Shown: positions 8,187 to 17,585, counted from the stretch's first letter. The stretch is DNA of 64,000 bases from Pseudomonas rhizophila (GCF_003033885.1 NZ_CP024081.1:2599461-2663460); one strand, 5' to 3'. The notes: generated by a model not told the origin, from the letters alone. Numbers and translations: made by a program.

Positions 8187-9836
8187 ATGCTGACCATTAA
8201 ACCCGTGCGCCCCGAGTGGGTGACGCTGGTCGCCAGTGTCTTTTTATTAGTGGGCTTCAACGTTGTGCTCTGGCAGCACCTGCATACCATTACGGCAGGT
8301 GACGGCGGGGGCGTGCTGATCGGCGTGGCGTTTGCGGTGCTGGTATTGTTCGCCTTCAACTTGGTGCTGACACTGGTAGCGTTCCGTGGGCTGTTCAAGC
8401 CTGTGCTGATGTTGCTTTTTCTGATCAGCGCCGGTGTGGCGTACTTCATGGCTCAGTATGGCGTGCTGATCGATGCCGGGATGTTTCGTAACTTTGCTGA
8501 AACCAATGCCACAGAGGTGCGTGATTTATTGTCGTTAAAGTTGTTTGCCTACCTCGGTTTATTAGGCGTGTTGCCGTCCTGGTTGTTATTTAAAACGCCG
8601 ATCAGCTATCGCCGCTGGCCCAAAGAACTGTTAAGCAAGTTAGTGGTGAGTGGGGTGTCGGCGGCGGTGATCGGCATGGTCGCCCTGGCCAATTACCAAG
8701 GGTTGTCTTCATTGTTTCGCAATCATCATGAATTGCATTTGATGGTGGTACCGAGCAACTACATCGGTGCGTCGATCGGGTACTTGCGTGAACAGGTCGC
8801 GTCGGCCAAACAGCCCTTCATCACCTTGGGAGAGGATGCGAGTCGTAATCCGGTCTGGCAAACCCATGCCCGCAAGTCCCTGACCGTACTGGTGGTGGGG
8901 GAGAGCGCCCGTGCCGAGAACTTCGGCATTCTGGGCTATAACCGCGATACCACGCCGCAACTCAATCAAGAAGCCGGCCTGATCGCCTTCACTGATGTGC
9001 ACTCCTGCGGTACGGAAACCGCGGTATCGGTGCCGTGTATGTTTTCCAACATGGGCCGCAAGAACTACGACGCCAGCAAGGCCAGGAACGAAGAAGGCCT
9101 GCTCGATGTGCTCAAGCGCGCCGGGCTGGAGGTGATCTGGCGTGACAATCAGTCGGGCTGCAAAGGCACTTGCGACCGGGTCACTGTGCAGGATGTCAGC
9201 AATCTCAAAGACCCGGCCCTGTGCGCCAACAGTGAGTGTCGCGACGAAATTCTGCTCCAGGGCCTGCAGCATTTCATCGACACCCTCGACAAGGACACCG
9301 TGCTGGTGCTCCACCAAATGGGCAGTCACGGGCCGGAGTATTTCAAGCGCTATCCCAAGCAATACGAACATTTCACCCCGGTGTGCCAAAGCAATGCGCT
9401 GAACAATTGCAGCCGCCAGAGCATCGTCAACGGCTACGACAACACGCTGGTGTACACCGACCATGTGTTATCGACCCTGATCGACCTGCTGCGGGCCAAT
9501 CAGGACAAGGTCGACACAGCGATGCTGTACCTGTCCGACCACGGCGAGTCCCTGGGCGAGTACAACCTGTTTCTCCATGGCACGCCCTACATGCTCGCCC
9601 CGGAACAACAGAAACACGTGGCGATGCTGGCCTGGTTTTCCGACAGCTATCAGAAGTCCTTCTCCGTCGACACCCATTGCCTGCAACTGAGCCGGGACAA
9701 GCCCTTGAGCCAGGACAATCTGTTTCATTCGATGCTCGGGCTGCTGGAAGTCAACAGCAAGGTCTACAACCGGGACCTGGACCTGTTTGCCGGTTGCCGT
9801 GGCGCGGTCATTGACGGGGTATTGGCCCGGCAGTGA
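8187..9836 (+). CDS. eptA: Lipid A phosphoethanolamine transferase, EptA/PmrC type
   Basis: A 549-residue inner-membrane enzyme that transfers phosphoethanolamine from phosphatidylethanolamine to lipid A. Five hydrophobic segments fill residues 10-170 (DUF1705 part); the periplasmic sulfatase-like domain follows. Catalytic features are visible: VVGES (Glu239), the SCGTETAVSVPCM loop with the likely nucleophile Thr278 between Cys274 and Cys284 (same 10-residue spacing as the MCR-1 disulphide), and LSDHGES for the metal-binding Asp-His pair. Length matches the family. The gene stands alone with no PmrAB pair nearby. The preceding 190 bp is AT-rich, but I could not identify a PmrA box with confidence. 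Confidence 0.9.
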   Translation: MLTIKPVRPEWVTLVASVFLLVGFNVVLWQHLHTITAGDGGGVLIGVAFAVLVLFAFNLVLTLVAFRGLFKPVLMLLFLISAGVAYFMAQYGVLIDAGMFRNFAETNATEVRDLLSLKLFAYLGLLGVLPSWLLFKTPISYRRWPKELLSKLVVSGVSAAVIGMVALANYQGLSSLFRNHHELHLMVVPSNYIGASIGYLREQVASAKQPFITLGEDASRNPVWQTHARKSLTVLVVGESARAENFGILGYNRDTTPQLNQEAGLIAFTDVHSCGTETAVSVPCMFSNMGRKNYDASKARNEEGLLDVLKRAGLEVIWRDNQSGCKGTCDRVTVQDVSNLKDPALCANSECRDEILLQGLQHFIDTLDKDTVLVLHQMGSHGPEYFKRYPKQYEHFTPVCQSNALNNCSRQSIVNGYDNTLVYTDHVLSTLIDLLRANQDKVDTAMLYLSDHGESLGEYNLFLHGTPYMLAPEQQKHVAMLAWFSDSYQKSFSVDTHCLQLSRDKPLSQDNLFHSMLGLLEVNSKVYNRDLDLFAGCRGAVIDGVLARQ

Positions 9837-9906
9837 GCGCCTCGACTTTTTTTTCACGTACGGGTGGTTAGCCTGTTCCTATTCATCTTTCCCAAGAGCG
9901 GTTGGT

Positions 9907-10548
9907 ATGTCTGGGCAACCCCCATCCCCCGTAGAGATCGAGTTCGCCAGGCATCATGACCGGGAACACGCGCGCATTTGCCGTCAAGCGGCGCCCAGGC
10001 GACTGCGCCTGGCGTTCTGGCGTGACGAGCAATTGGTCCGCAATGCCTTGAAAGCCGCCGGTGAACCGGGGCTGGTGCTGGATGTGACCTGTGGCGCGGG
10101 CCGGTTCTGGCCGGTGCTGGCCGAACATGCCAACCGGGTGATCCTGGCGGCGGACCCCTCGCCAGACATGCTCGATCACGCCCGCACCCACCATGGCGGC
10201 GCGTTGCTGGAGCGGGTCACGACCTTTCCCAGTTCGGCATTCACCCTCGGCCTGTCGGCTAACGCGGTGGACTGTATTTTGTGTCTGCAACTGTTTCGGC
10301 ACGTCAAGGCCAGTGAGCATCGGCTGGCGCTGTTGCGCGAATTTCATCGGGTCAGCCGTGACACGGTGATTGTGTCGGTGCAAATTGAAGGTCGCCTCAA
10401 CATCGGACCTGCACCGCACCGCGGCCTGGCGGACAAGGCTGAAGTTGAAGCCGAGTTCCGCCAGGCCGGTTTCACCCTGCTGTGGTATCAGGATTTTCTG
10501 CCTGGGTTTGCGCTGACGCGGGTTTATGCGTTGTGCAAGGCCGGTTAA
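9907..10548 (+). CDS. Class I SAM-dependent methyltransferase
   Basis: A 213-residue Methyltransf_11-type protein. Motif I is VLDVTCGAGRFWPVL (about residues 59-73), followed by ILAADPSPDMLDHAR (motif II, SAM ribose acid) and the AVDCILCLQLFRHVK stretch in the position of motif IV. ATG at 9907 is chosen since the longer reading overlaps the eptA end with no domain match. It follows eptA by 70 bp in the same direction; no substrate can be inferred. Confidence 0.8.
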   Translation: MSGQPPSPVEIEFARHHDREHARICRQAAPRRLRLAFWRDEQLVRNALKAAGEPGLVLDVTCGAGRFWPVLAEHANRVILAADPSPDMLDHARTHHGGALLERVTTFPSSAFTLGLSANAVDCILCLQLFRHVKASEHRLALLREFHRVSRDTVIVSVQIEGRLNIGPAPHRGLADKAEVEAEFRQAGFTLLWYQDFLPGFALTRVYALCKAG

Positions 10549-10669
10549 TTCCCGATGTAGGACTATTCTTGCCTTCGCGCAGGCGATTTCTCTCAGGCTC
10601 CCGCTCTATGGATGCTCGCAATCGCTGACGGCGATATATACTGCGCGCCATTCTTCAAGGGAGAGCCGT

Positions 10670-11803
10670 GTGGCCATCGATATTCACTGGATTCGCGACA
10701 ACGATAGCCTCGGTCAGTTTTGCGCCCAATGGCAGCAGTTGCCATTCGTCGCCCTCGACACTGAATTCATGCGGGTCGACACGTTTTATCCCATTGCCGG
10801 TTTGTTGCAGATCGGCGACGGCGAGCGTGCCTATCTGATCGACCCCTTGACCATCGACAACTGGAAGCCCCTGGCCGCGTTGCTGGAGAACCCGGCAGTG
10901 CTCAAGGTGCTGCACGCCTGCAGCGAAGACCTTGAAGTGCTGCTGCGCTTGACCGGCAGCCTGCCTGCGCCGCTGTTCGACACTCAATTGGCCGCCGCCT
11001 ACCTGAACCTGGGTTTTTCCATGGGTTATTCCCGGCTGGTACAGGACGTGTTGGGCATCGACTTGCCCAAGGGCGAAACCCGCTCTGATTGGTTGCAAAG
11101 ACCCCTGTCGGAAACGCAGATCAGCTACGCCGCTGAAGATGCAGTGCATCTGGCGGAAGTTTTCGTACAGCTACGCCCGAAGCTTTCTGACGAAAAATAC
11201 GCCTGGGTCCTGGAGGATGGCGCCGAGCTGGTGGCCAACCTGCGTCGCGAAGTCGACCCCTATGAGGTTTATCGCGAGGCCAAGCTGGCCTGGAAACTTT
11301 CCCGTGCCCAACTGGCCGTGCTGCGCGAGCTATGCGCCTGGCGCGAGCGGGAAGCGCGGGCTCGTGACCTGCCGCGTAACCGGGTCATTCGCGAGCATTC
11401 GCTGTGGCCCCTGGCCCGCACTCAGCCGGATAACCTCGGTGCGTTGGCGAAAATCGAAGACATGCACCCGCGTACCGTGCGCCAGGACGGCGAGTTCCTG
11501 CTGGAGCTGATCAAACGCGCCGCCAGCGTGCCGCCCGAACAATGGCCGCCAGCCGTGGCCGAGCCCTTGCCCATCGAGGCTTCGGCGCTGGTCAAGCGTC
11601 TGCGGGCACTGGGGCAGGCTGAGGCCGAGCGCCTGGGAATCGCCCCTGAACTGATGCTGCGCAAGAAAACCCTCGAGGCGCTGATCAAGAGCGGCTTTCC
11701 CGAGGGCCCTTACCAATTGCCCGATTCGCTGCGTGGCTGGCGCCGCGAATTGATGGGCCAGGCGCTGCTCGACAGCCTGGCCACCGCCGGAGAACAGCCT
11801 TGA
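10670..11803 (+). CDS. rnd: Ribonuclease D
   Basis: A 377-residue 3'-5' exoribonuclease that trims tRNA precursors. The DEDD catalytic set is visible: LDTEFMR (Exo I), [14 protein letters not shown] (Exo II) and YAAEDAVHL (Exo III, with its Tyr and Asp). Two HRDC-like helical domains fill residues about 210-370. The start is a GTG at 10670 (reading [11 protein letters not shown]) behind a GGGAGAG; the longer ORF upstream overlaps non-coding sequence. Its TGA overlaps the TTG start of ycgL, a conserved gene pair in Pseudomonas. Confidence 0.93.
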   Translation: MAIDIHWIRDNDSLGQFCAQWQQLPFVALDTEFMRVDTFYPIAGLLQIGDGERAYLIDPLTIDNWKPLAALLENPAVLKVLHACSEDLEVLLRLTGSLPAPLFDTQLAAAYLNLGFSMGYSRLVQDVLGIDLPKGETRSDWLQRPLSETQISYAAEDAVHLAEVFVQLRPKLSDEKYAWVLEDGAELVANLRREVDPYEVYREAKLAWKLSRAQLAVLRELCAWREREARARDLPRNRVIREHSLWPLARTQPDNLGALAKIEDMHPRTVRQDGEFLLELIKRAASVPPEQWPPAVAEPLPIEASALVKRLRALGQAEAERLGIAPELMLRKKTLEALIKSGFPEGPYQLPDSLRGWRRELMGQALLDSLATAGEQP

Positions 11804-12093
11804 AACGTATCTGCTCGATCTACCGAAGCTCGAAGAAAAACGAGATGTACCTGTATGTGCTCAAAAGCGATGCCCTGGAGCGTGTGCCCGAGCCCTTGAT
11901 GGCTGCCTTTGGCAAGGCGATCCATGCCTTTGACCTGGTGCTGAGCCCCGAGCGCAAGCTGTCGCGGGAAGACATCAACCTGGTGCTGGAAAACCTCGAT
12001 ACCCAGGGTTATCACTTGCAGATGCCACCGGCTGAAGACGAATACATCGAGCATCTGCCGGAAGAGTTGCTGCGACGCAACGACCCGGTCTGA
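11800..12093 (+). CDS. YcgL domain protein
   Basis: A 97-residue small alpha/beta protein of the YcgL family (UPF0745-like): [20 protein letters not shown] opens it, then the F.LVL...RKL.R.D...VL..L...GY.LQMPP signature. Its function is not established, but it is regularly found directly after rnd, suggesting an RNA-metabolism link. The start is an unusual TTG at 11800 in a 4-base overlap with the rnd stop, with GGAGAA 8 bases upstream; no ATG is available that keeps the conserved first strand. Confidence 0.9.
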   Translation: MKRICSIYRSSKKNEMYLYVLKSDALERVPEPLMAAFGKAIHAFDLVLSPERKLSREDINLVLENLDTQGYHLQMPPAEDEYIEHLPEELLRRNDPV

Positions 12094-12216
12094 CGGTACC
12101 CCGAGGCACCTTTCCCGGGCCTCTTGAAACACTGGAATGGTTTATTGGCGATGGCCGCAAGGATGGAGCGACACTCTGTCGGCGGTCGTCTGCATAGTTT
12201 TTGAAAGGTTTGATCC

Positions 12217-13149
12217 ATGCGCGTTCTGATTGCCGAACACGATCACGCGGTGTACGCCCAGCTTCTGCGACAGGCTGCACCCGATATCCAAGTCCTGACC
12301 AGTGGCGACTCCGCCGAACTGTCGCGACTGGCCGCCGACTGCCCGGTCTGGCTGGGCCAGCCCGATCTGCTGGCCACCCTGTTGCGTCAAGGCCATCAGC
12401 CCCAGTGGCTGCAATCGACCTGGGCGGGCATCACGCCGCTGCTGGCCGAGGGCTTGACGCGTGATTATCGCCTGACCCGTGCGGTGGGCATTTTCGGCCA
12501 GGTGATGGCCGAGTACGTCCTTACCTATATGCTCGGTCATGAGCGCGAGGTGCTGGCGCGGCTGGTCAGCCAGGTCGAGCGCAAGTGGGACAACCGTCAG
12601 GGCCAGAGTCTGGCCGGGCGCAAGGCACTGATCGTTGGGACCGGCGATATCGGCCAGCGGGTAGCGCAGTTCCTGCTGCCGTTTGGTGTGCAGCTGTATG
12701 GCATTGCCAGCGAAGCCCGGGAGCTGGCGCCGTTCATTGAGGTCGGGGCGCTGAAGGATCTGCCGCGCATGGTGGGGGAGGTGGATTATGTGATCAACCT
12801 GCTGCCCAACACGCCGGACACCCACGATATATACGACGCGACGCTGTTCAGGCAATTCAAACCCACCGGGCTGTTCATCAATGTCGGACGCGGCGTGGCC
12901 GTGGTCGATGCCGATCTGGTGCAAGCCTTGAAGGAAGGGCACCTGGCCGGCGCGGTCATTGACGTTTGCCGCCAGGAGCCGTTGCCACAGCGGCATCCTT
13001 TCTGGACGGCCTGGGGCCTGCTGCTGACCGGCCATAGCTCGGCACCGACGTCGCCGGCGATGATGGTGCAGTTGTTCCTGGAAAACCTGCGGGCCTACCA
13101 GGCCGGCGAAACCTTGCGCGGGGAAGTGGATTTCGATCGGGGATATTAG
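12217..13149 (+). CDS. D-2-hydroxyacid dehydrogenase (NAD(P)-dependent)
   Basis: A 310-residue GhrA/SerA-like reductase. The Rossmann motif reads IVGTGDIGQRVAQFL (about residues 138-152). The catalytic triad is in place: Arg in FINVGRGVAVVD, Glu in DVCRQEPLP, and His in LTGHSSAP. The GHSSAP form is typical of glyoxylate/hydroxypyruvate reductase-like members. The gene is single, read after ycgL with a 123-bp gap, and is followed immediately by a REPIN that may end transcription. The precise 2-oxoacid is not deducible. Confidence 0.85.
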   Translation: MRVLIAEHDHAVYAQLLRQAAPDIQVLTSGDSAELSRLAADCPVWLGQPDLLATLLRQGHQPQWLQSTWAGITPLLAEGLTRDYRLTRAVGIFGQVMAEYVLTYMLGHEREVLARLVSQVERKWDNRQGQSLAGRKALIVGTGDIGQRVAQFLLPFGVQLYGIASEARELAPFIEVGALKDLPRMVGEVDYVINLLPNTPDTHDIYDATLFRQFKPTGLFINVGRGVAVVDADLVQALKEGHLAGAVIDVCRQEPLPQRHPFWTAWGLLLTGHSSAPTSPAMMVQLFLENLRAYQAGETLRGEVDFDRGY

Positions 13150-13165
13150 ACCGAGCCAATCAACT

Positions 13166-13255
13166 TGTGGGAGCGAGCCTGCTCGCGATAGCGGTTTGCC
13201 AGTCGGCATCAATGCTGGCTGATCCGGCGCTATCGCGAGCAGGCTCGCTCCCACA
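13166..13255. repeat. REPIN (inverted REP pair)
   Basis: Two perfectly complementary 28-bp arms (outer core TGTGGGAGCGAGCCTGCTCG, ending in GATAGCG) flank a 34-base loop. The loop contains its own inverted repeat, CAGTCGGCAT/ATGCTGGCTG. It lies just 3' of the hydroxyacid dehydrogenase gene. Confidence 0.93.
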
Positions 13256-13411
13256 GTGATCTTCAGCGGTCACCCCATCGGTGTTCTCGGCCAATCCATT
13301 TACGGACTTCGCCAACACAACGCCCTACCGACAGTCGCCCATGCTTGGCCTGAAGAGGCCCCGGCACTAGACTGACGGCCTTTTCACCATCTGATGCTGA
13401 TTGCTTGAGCC

Positions 13412-13861
13412 ATGGCCGCCAAAGTCGAACCGTTCTGGATACGTAAAACCCTCGATCAGCTTGATGCGCAGGAATGGGAATCGCTGTGTGACGGCTGTGG
13501 CCTGTGCTGCCTGCAAAAACTCGAAGACGAAGACGACAACAGCGTCTACTACACGCGCATCGCTTGCAAATTGCTGGACTTGAAAACCTGCCAGTGCACC
13601 GACTATTCCCGGCGCCGCGACTTTGTTCCCGATTGCATCCAGCTCACACCGGGCAAGGCCGATGAGTTCAAATGGTTGCCACCGACCTGCGGTTATCGCC
13701 TGGTCAGTGAGGGCAAGGATCTGCCGTTATGGCACCACCTGGTCTGTGGCGATCGCGATGCCGTGCACCACGAACGCATTTCCCAATCCGGGCGCATGCT
13801 GGCCGAAGGCAGCGTGCCCGAGGACGATTGGGAAGATCATCTGATTTTTCGCGCCGGCTGA
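13412..13861 (+). CDS. YcgN family (UPF0260) cysteine-cluster protein
   Basis: A 149-residue protein of the YcgN/YkgJ-type zinc- or iron-binding family. The clustered cysteines [12 protein letters not shown] (about residues 28-39) and later [18 protein letters not shown] and PPTCGYR match the CxxCxxCC...C pattern of this group. Function is unproven. The ATG at 13412 gives the family N-terminus (PFW..KTL..L...EWE.LCDGC). It precedes the M61-like gene by 31 bp in the same direction, so the two may be co-transcribed. Confidence 0.9.
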   Translation: MAAKVEPFWIRKTLDQLDAQEWESLCDGCGLCCLQKLEDEDDNSVYYTRIACKLLDLKTCQCTDYSRRRDFVPDCIQLTPGKADEFKWLPPTCGYRLVSEGKDLPLWHHLVCGDRDAVHHERISQSGRMLAEGSVPEDDWEDHLIFRAG

Positions 13862-13892
13862 ATGCCGGGCATCGCACCATCAGGGAGAACCC

Positions 13893-15122
13893 ATGGCAGC
13901 AGGATTGAAAAGGATGCTCGCAGCCGGGCTGTGGGCGGTGTGCGGGCCGCTGTGGGCGGCGCAGAAAGTCGATCTGGATTATCACGTGCACCTGTTGCCG
14001 CAAAGCGATCAGGCCGAAGTGCGCCTGACCCTGGCGCGGGGTTCGGCAGTGCGCAGCCTGGACTTCGACCTCGGCGATGGCAGCCGCTACAGCCACTTCA
14101 AGGCCGACGGTCAATGGCAGCTCATCCCGGGCAATGAGACACGCGGCGTTTGGCGTCCCAGTGCCGACAAGGCGAGCCTGAGCTATCGCGTGCGCATCAG
14201 TAATACTCGCAAGAACGGTACGTTTGAAACCCGTATGACCCCGGGATGGGGGCTTCTGCGCGGCGACGATCTTGTGCCGCCGGCCAAGTTGGATCAGCAG
14301 GATGGCACTGAGCTGGTGTCACGTTTGCAATTTGAACTGCCCGACGGCTGGAAAAGCATCGAAACGGCCTGGCCGCGCATCGGCAAGCAACGCTTTCGCA
14401 TCGACAACCCCGCGCGGCTGTTCGATCGTCCCACCGGCTGGATGCTCGCCGGCAAACTCGGAAGCCGTCGCACACGCCTGGGAGAGACCGAGGTGACGGT
14501 GGCCTCACCCCAAGGCCAGGGCATGCGCCGGATGGATGTGCTGACGCTGCTGACGTTCGTCTGGCCGCAAGTGCAGGCGCTGGTGCCGCGTCATCCCGGC
14601 AAGCTGCTGATCATCGGCGCGTCAGATCCGATGTGGCGTGGCGCCCAGGCCGGGCATGAATCGATTTATCTGCACACTCGTCCGCCGCTGGTCAGCGAAC
14701 GCGGCAATAGCCCGTTGTTGCGGGAGTTGGTGCAGATGCTGGCGCGCGTCAACGATCGTGAGCGCAGTGACTGGATCAGCGAAGGGTTGGCCGAGTATTA
14801 CGCCATCGAATTGCTGCGCCGGGCTGGCGGCATGAGTGATGAGCGCTACCAGAGCCTGGACGACCGGTTGGCTCGGGACAGCAAAGGCGTCAGCACCTTG
14901 CGTGGCGAGCAGGTCCGCCCGGCGACGGTGGCCAAGGCGGTGTTGCTGTTGCAGGAGCTGGACCGCGAGATTCGTTTGAAAACCCGCAACAAGCGCTCGC
15001 TCGATGACGTGCTGCACGCCGCCATGCGTCTGGAGACGGTTGATACCCAGGAGTTTGTCCAGCTCAGCGAGAGCGTTCTGGGGGAGAGTTCTACTGTGCT
15101 GGAAACTCGGTTACTTCAGTAA
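13893..15122 (+). CDS. M61-like (glycyl aminopeptidase-like) secreted protein without zinc histidines
   Basis: A 409-residue protein with a probable signal peptide (MAAGLKRMLAAGLWAVCGPLWA, cleavage near AQ). Overall layout resembles peptidase M61: a beta-rich N-terminal half, then a helical half with DWISEGLAEYYAIELLRRAG, the equivalent of the M61 W.SEG...YY segment with the third zinc ligand Glu. In the place of the HExxH helix it reads LLRELVQMLAR, so the Glu is kept but both zinc-binding His are gone. It is therefore likely a non-catalytic relative, or a binding or scaffold protein in the periplasm. A strong GGGAGAA ribosome site precedes the ATG. It probably forms a unit with the YcgN-family gene. 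The fold assignment is moderate, the residue loss is directly seen. Confidence 0.6.
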   Translation: MAAGLKRMLAAGLWAVCGPLWAAQKVDLDYHVHLLPQSDQAEVRLTLARGSAVRSLDFDLGDGSRYSHFKADGQWQLIPGNETRGVWRPSADKASLSYRVRISNTRKNGTFETRMTPGWGLLRGDDLVPPAKLDQQDGTELVSRLQFELPDGWKSIETAWPRIGKQRFRIDNPARLFDRPTGWMLAGKLGSRRTRLGETEVTVASPQGQGMRRMDVLTLLTFVWPQVQALVPRHPGKLLIIGASDPMWRGAQAGHESIYLHTRPPLVSERGNSPLLRELVQMLARVNDRERSDWISEGLAEYYAIELLRRAGGMSDERYQSLDDRLARDSKGVSTLRGEQVRPATVAKAVLLLQELDREIRLKTRNKRSLDDVLHAAMRLETVDTQEFVQLSESVLGESSTVLETRLLQ

Positions 15123-15125
15123 TAC

Positions 15126-15202
15126 CGCTATCGCGAGCAGGCTCGCTCCCACATTGACCAGCGTTGCACTCAATATGTGGGAGCAAGGCTTGCCCGCGAT
15201 GG
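15126..15202. repeat. Two REP elements
   Basis: A full REP half (ending GAGCAGGCTCGCTCCCACA, 15126-15153) and, 22 bases further, an opposing variant REP with the core GGGAGCAAGGCTTGCCCGCG (15176-15200). They occupy the gap between the convergent M61-like and DUF2892-type genes. Confidence 0.85.
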
Positions 15203-15220
15203 GGCCATCAGCCAGTAAAA

Positions 15221-15598
15221 TCAAAGCCCAACCTTCGGCGAACTCAACGAATCATTCCCCGTCACTGTAGCCGTGCTGGTCGCGGCCTCGGCGCTGGCTT
15301 TCATGCGGCTCAGCTCATCACCGGCCTGCTCGATGCGGGCACGGGCGTGGTGCAGGTTCTGACGATTCTTTTCCAGCAACGTCTTGGCCGAGCAGTGCCC
15401 GGTGATGCCGCGCGCCAGGGCCATGCCGCCGATCGCCAGTTGGGCCAAACCGATCACGCCTCCACGGCGCAAGCCCTTGCCCATCATCAGGACTCCGCCG
15501 GCCAATGAGCCAATGCGTTCCCAGCCATGCACGTTTTGCGGCGGATGAGATTGGAAAGGGGTGGTCTCAATCGGCTCGAACGGGTTGTTATCGCTCAT
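15221..15598 (-). CDS. DUF2892-like small inner-membrane protein
   Basis: A 125-residue protein. Residues about 24-60 (HGWERIGSLAGGVLMMGKGL, then the glycine-rich VIGLAQLAIGGMALARGITGHC) match the DUF2892/YgaP-type two-helix membrane hairpin. The N-terminal tail is acidic, and the C-terminal part has a short helical segment (KNRQNLHHARARIEQAGDEL). The start at 15598 has CGGAGA 7 bases upstream; the longer reading extends into unrelated sequence. Function unknown; family members are often membrane-anchored accessory proteins. Confidence 0.72.
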   Translation of the reverse strand: MSDNNPFEPIETTPFQSHPPQNVHGWERIGSLAGGVLMMGKGLRRGGVIGLAQLAIGGMALARGITGHCSAKTLLEKNRQNLHHARARIEQAGDELSRMKASAEAATSTATVTGNDSLSSPKVGL

Positions 15599-15674
15599 GA
15601 TCTGTCTCCGGTGTGGGGTTGGTATAAAACTGACTGCCCGAGCGATTCCCTTGTTCAATCCAATTGCGCACCGA

Positions 15675-16145
15675 TCAGCGGAATTGCGGCCCCGAACGGG
15701 TGTTATTGCCTTTGGCCATGCGGTCGTACAACACGACATTGACCGTGGCCGCCAGGTTCATGCAACCGGTGGTGGGGATGTACACCACGTCTTCGCACCA
15801 GTCACGGATGTCTTTATCCAGCGAGCCATCTTCCGGGCCGAAGATATACAGCGCCCGGTCCGGGTGAGTGTATTCGGGCAAGGGACGAGCACCGTCGACC
15901 AGTTCCACGGCCACTGGCACACAGCCCAGGGGCAGGATTTTTTTCAGGTCATCGATGCCGATCAACGGGATGTCGTAGTGGACTTTCTTGGTGTCAGTGA
16001 CGAAGTCCGCGGCGCGCTCATAGCGTTTGCCGGTGTAGAACACCGATGCCACGCCGTAGCAGCCGGCGGCGCGCATGACCGAACCGACGTTTTCCGGAGA
16101 CTTGGGGTTGAACAGACCGATGCAGCTGTAGCGTTTGTTGGCCAC
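15675..16145 (-). CDS. TrmH/SpoU-family RNA 2'-O-methyltransferase
   Basis: A 156-residue SPOUT-fold methyltransferase, length close to TrmL-like minimal enzymes. Visible family motifs are LFNPKSPENVGSVMRAAGCYG (shortened motif 1, Asn and Arg of the RNA site), IFGPEDGSLD (motif 2, knot) and IPTTGCMNLAATVNVVLYDR (motif 3, SAM-binding knot). The only start giving the conserved N-terminus is a GTG at 16145; a weak AAAGG sits upstream. It most likely modifies tRNA, but the target position is not evident. It is read toward the DUF2892-type gene, 76 bp away. Confidence 0.85.
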   Translation of the reverse strand: MANKRYSCIGLFNPKSPENVGSVMRAAGCYGVASVFYTGKRYERAADFVTDTKKVHYDIPLIGIDDLKKILPLGCVPVAVELVDGARPLPEYTHPDRALYIFGPEDGSLDKDIRDWCEDVVYIPTTGCMNLAATVNVVLYDRMAKGNNTRSGPQFR

Positions 16146-16234
16146 GGGCGGGGTGCCTTTGGGGAAAAGGCGCGATTATACGGGGAATGTCCGGGCTGGG
16201 CTCGGTTCTGGTGATGTATTGCTCTGAAGATCGC

Positions 16235-16372
16235 CATCGCGAGCAGGCTCGCTCCCACAGTGGATTCGTGTTGTTCGCAAAATCCTGTGGGAGCAAAGCT
16301 TGCTCGCGAAACAGCCGGCTCGGTTTCTGAAAGACCGCATCGGCTTCATTGCGGGCAAGCCTTGCTCCCACA
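16235..16372. repeat. Cluster of three REP elements
   Basis: A REP half at 16235-16260 is followed by a REPIN-like pair, with arms TGTGGGAGCAAAGCTTGCTC (16286-16310) and GGGCAAGCCTTGCTCCCACA (16353-16372). The arms are not perfectly complementary, so this is a divergent REPIN variant. It sits between two genes read on the minus strand. Confidence 0.85.
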
Positions 16373-16397
16373 TAAATCCTCTCGCCACAATGGCTGG

Positions 16398-16772
16398 CTA
16401 CTCGTCCTTTTTCATCAACCCGGCCAGTGCGGCGAACGGGTTGTGGGTCGCCTTGGCGATTTTCGGGGTGCTCAGGGAGCCGTCGCCGAAATATTGCTGG
16501 TCGGTGTAACGCGAGTGTTCGTTGTCGTGGCAGTACAGGCACAGCAGTTCCCAGTTGGAACCGTCCTGCGGGTTGTTGTCATGGTTGTGGTCGCGGTGGT
16601 GAACGGTCAGTTCACTCAGGCGCTTGCCGGAAAACTCACGGGCGCAGCGGCCACAGACGTGGGGGTACATTTTCAGGGCTTTGTCGCGGTAACCCATTTC
16701 CCGGTCACGCTGGGCATCGGCGAGGATGCGATCCAGCTTGGCGGTGTTGGACGGTGGCGTTGACGAACTCAT
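16398..16772 (-). CDS. YajD-family HNH nuclease
   Basis: A 124-residue HNH protein. Metal- and catalysis-linked residues are visible in order: CGRCAREFSG (zinc CxxC), LTVHHRDHNHDNNP (HH...H...N), then NWELLCLYCHDNEH (CxxC and the final H). The C-terminal FGDGSLS..KIAKATHNPFAALA stretch is characteristic of YajD. Its cellular role is not known; no phage or restriction genes are nearby, so it looks chromosomal rather than mobile. AAGGTGA precedes the ATG. Confidence 0.88.
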   Translation of the reverse strand: MSSSTPPSNTAKLDRILADAQRDREMGYRDKALKMYPHVCGRCAREFSGKRLSELTVHHRDHNHDNNPQDGSNWELLCLYCHDNEHSRYTDQQYFGDGSLSTPKIAKATHNPFAALAGLMKKDE

Positions 16773-16820
16773 GGGTTCACCTTTGTAAAAAAGACTGATG
16801 ACGGTTGAACAGAGTTTAGC

Positions 16821-17507
16821 TCAGCCCTTGAGCTTCTCGGCAATCCAGATGGTGTGGCGGGTGCCTTTGTTGCCGTGGGCGAAGACTTGCACCTCTTCGG
16901 CCTTGAAGCCGGCCTTTTTCAGTTTGTCGGAAAACTGCCGGTCGGCGCTGGCCGACCATACTGCCAGCACACCCTTGGACCGCAGGGCCTTGGCGCAGGC
17001 GGCCAGGCCGCCAGCTGAATACAGCCAGCTGTTGGCTTTCTGCGTCAGGCCTTCGGGGCCGTTGTCGACGTCCAGCATGATGGCGTCGAAGCCCTGGGGT
17101 TCGGCTTGCAGCACCTTGGCCACATCTTCCATGCGGATTACGGTACGCGGGTCCGACAGTGGGCGACCGGCCTTTTCGCCCAAAGGGCCACGGTTCCACT
17201 CCACCACGCCGGGCACCAGTTCGGCCACCACCACTTCGGCATTTTTGCCCAGGTGCTTGAGGGCCGAGGCCAGCGTGAAACCCATGCCGAGGCCACCGAT
17301 CAGTACGCGCGAGCCGGGACGCCCGGCCACCTTGCGGCAAGGGATCTCTGCCAGGGCGTCTTCGGAGCCATGCATGCGCGTATTCATCAACTGCCCACCG
17401 TCACCGCCCTGGATCTTGATGACGAAGTCGTCGCCGTACTCGAACAGGCACAGGGCACCGCCGTTGTCAGGGATGGGGGTGGTGTCCAGTAGAACGAAAC
17501 GTTTCAT
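16821..17507 (-). CDS. Spermidine synthase-like protein
   Basis: A 228-residue protein of the spermidine/spermine synthase-like fold. VLIGGLGMGFTLASAL (about residues 67-82) is the nucleotide-binding motif, VVVAELVPGVVEWNRGPLG follows, and FDAIMLDVDNGPEG corresponds to the acidic active-site loop. It is shorter than classical SpeE (about 285 residues) and has no SpeD partner next to it, so polyamine synthesis is not demonstrated; many such proteins are of unknown substrate. The start at 17507 (MKRFVLLD) is preferred to an in-frame ATG 5 codons upstream because the pattern begins here. Confidence 0.8.
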   Translation of the reverse strand: MKRFVLLDTTPIPDNGGALCLFEYGDDFVIKIQGGDGGQLMNTRMHGSEDALAEIPCRKVAGRPGSRVLIGGLGMGFTLASALKHLGKNAEVVVAELVPGVVEWNRGPLGEKAGRPLSDPRTVIRMEDVAKVLQAEPQGFDAIMLDVDNGPEGLTQKANSWLYSAGGLAACAKALRSKGVLAVWSASADRQFSDKLKKAGFKAEEVQVFAHGNKGTRHTIWIAEKLKG

Positions 17508-17585
17508 GGATGTCTCATGCAAAGGAAGGGCGAAGCGGCGCGGTAAGGACTAGCCTGAAGACAGACAATCGCCACGGAGCCATTG

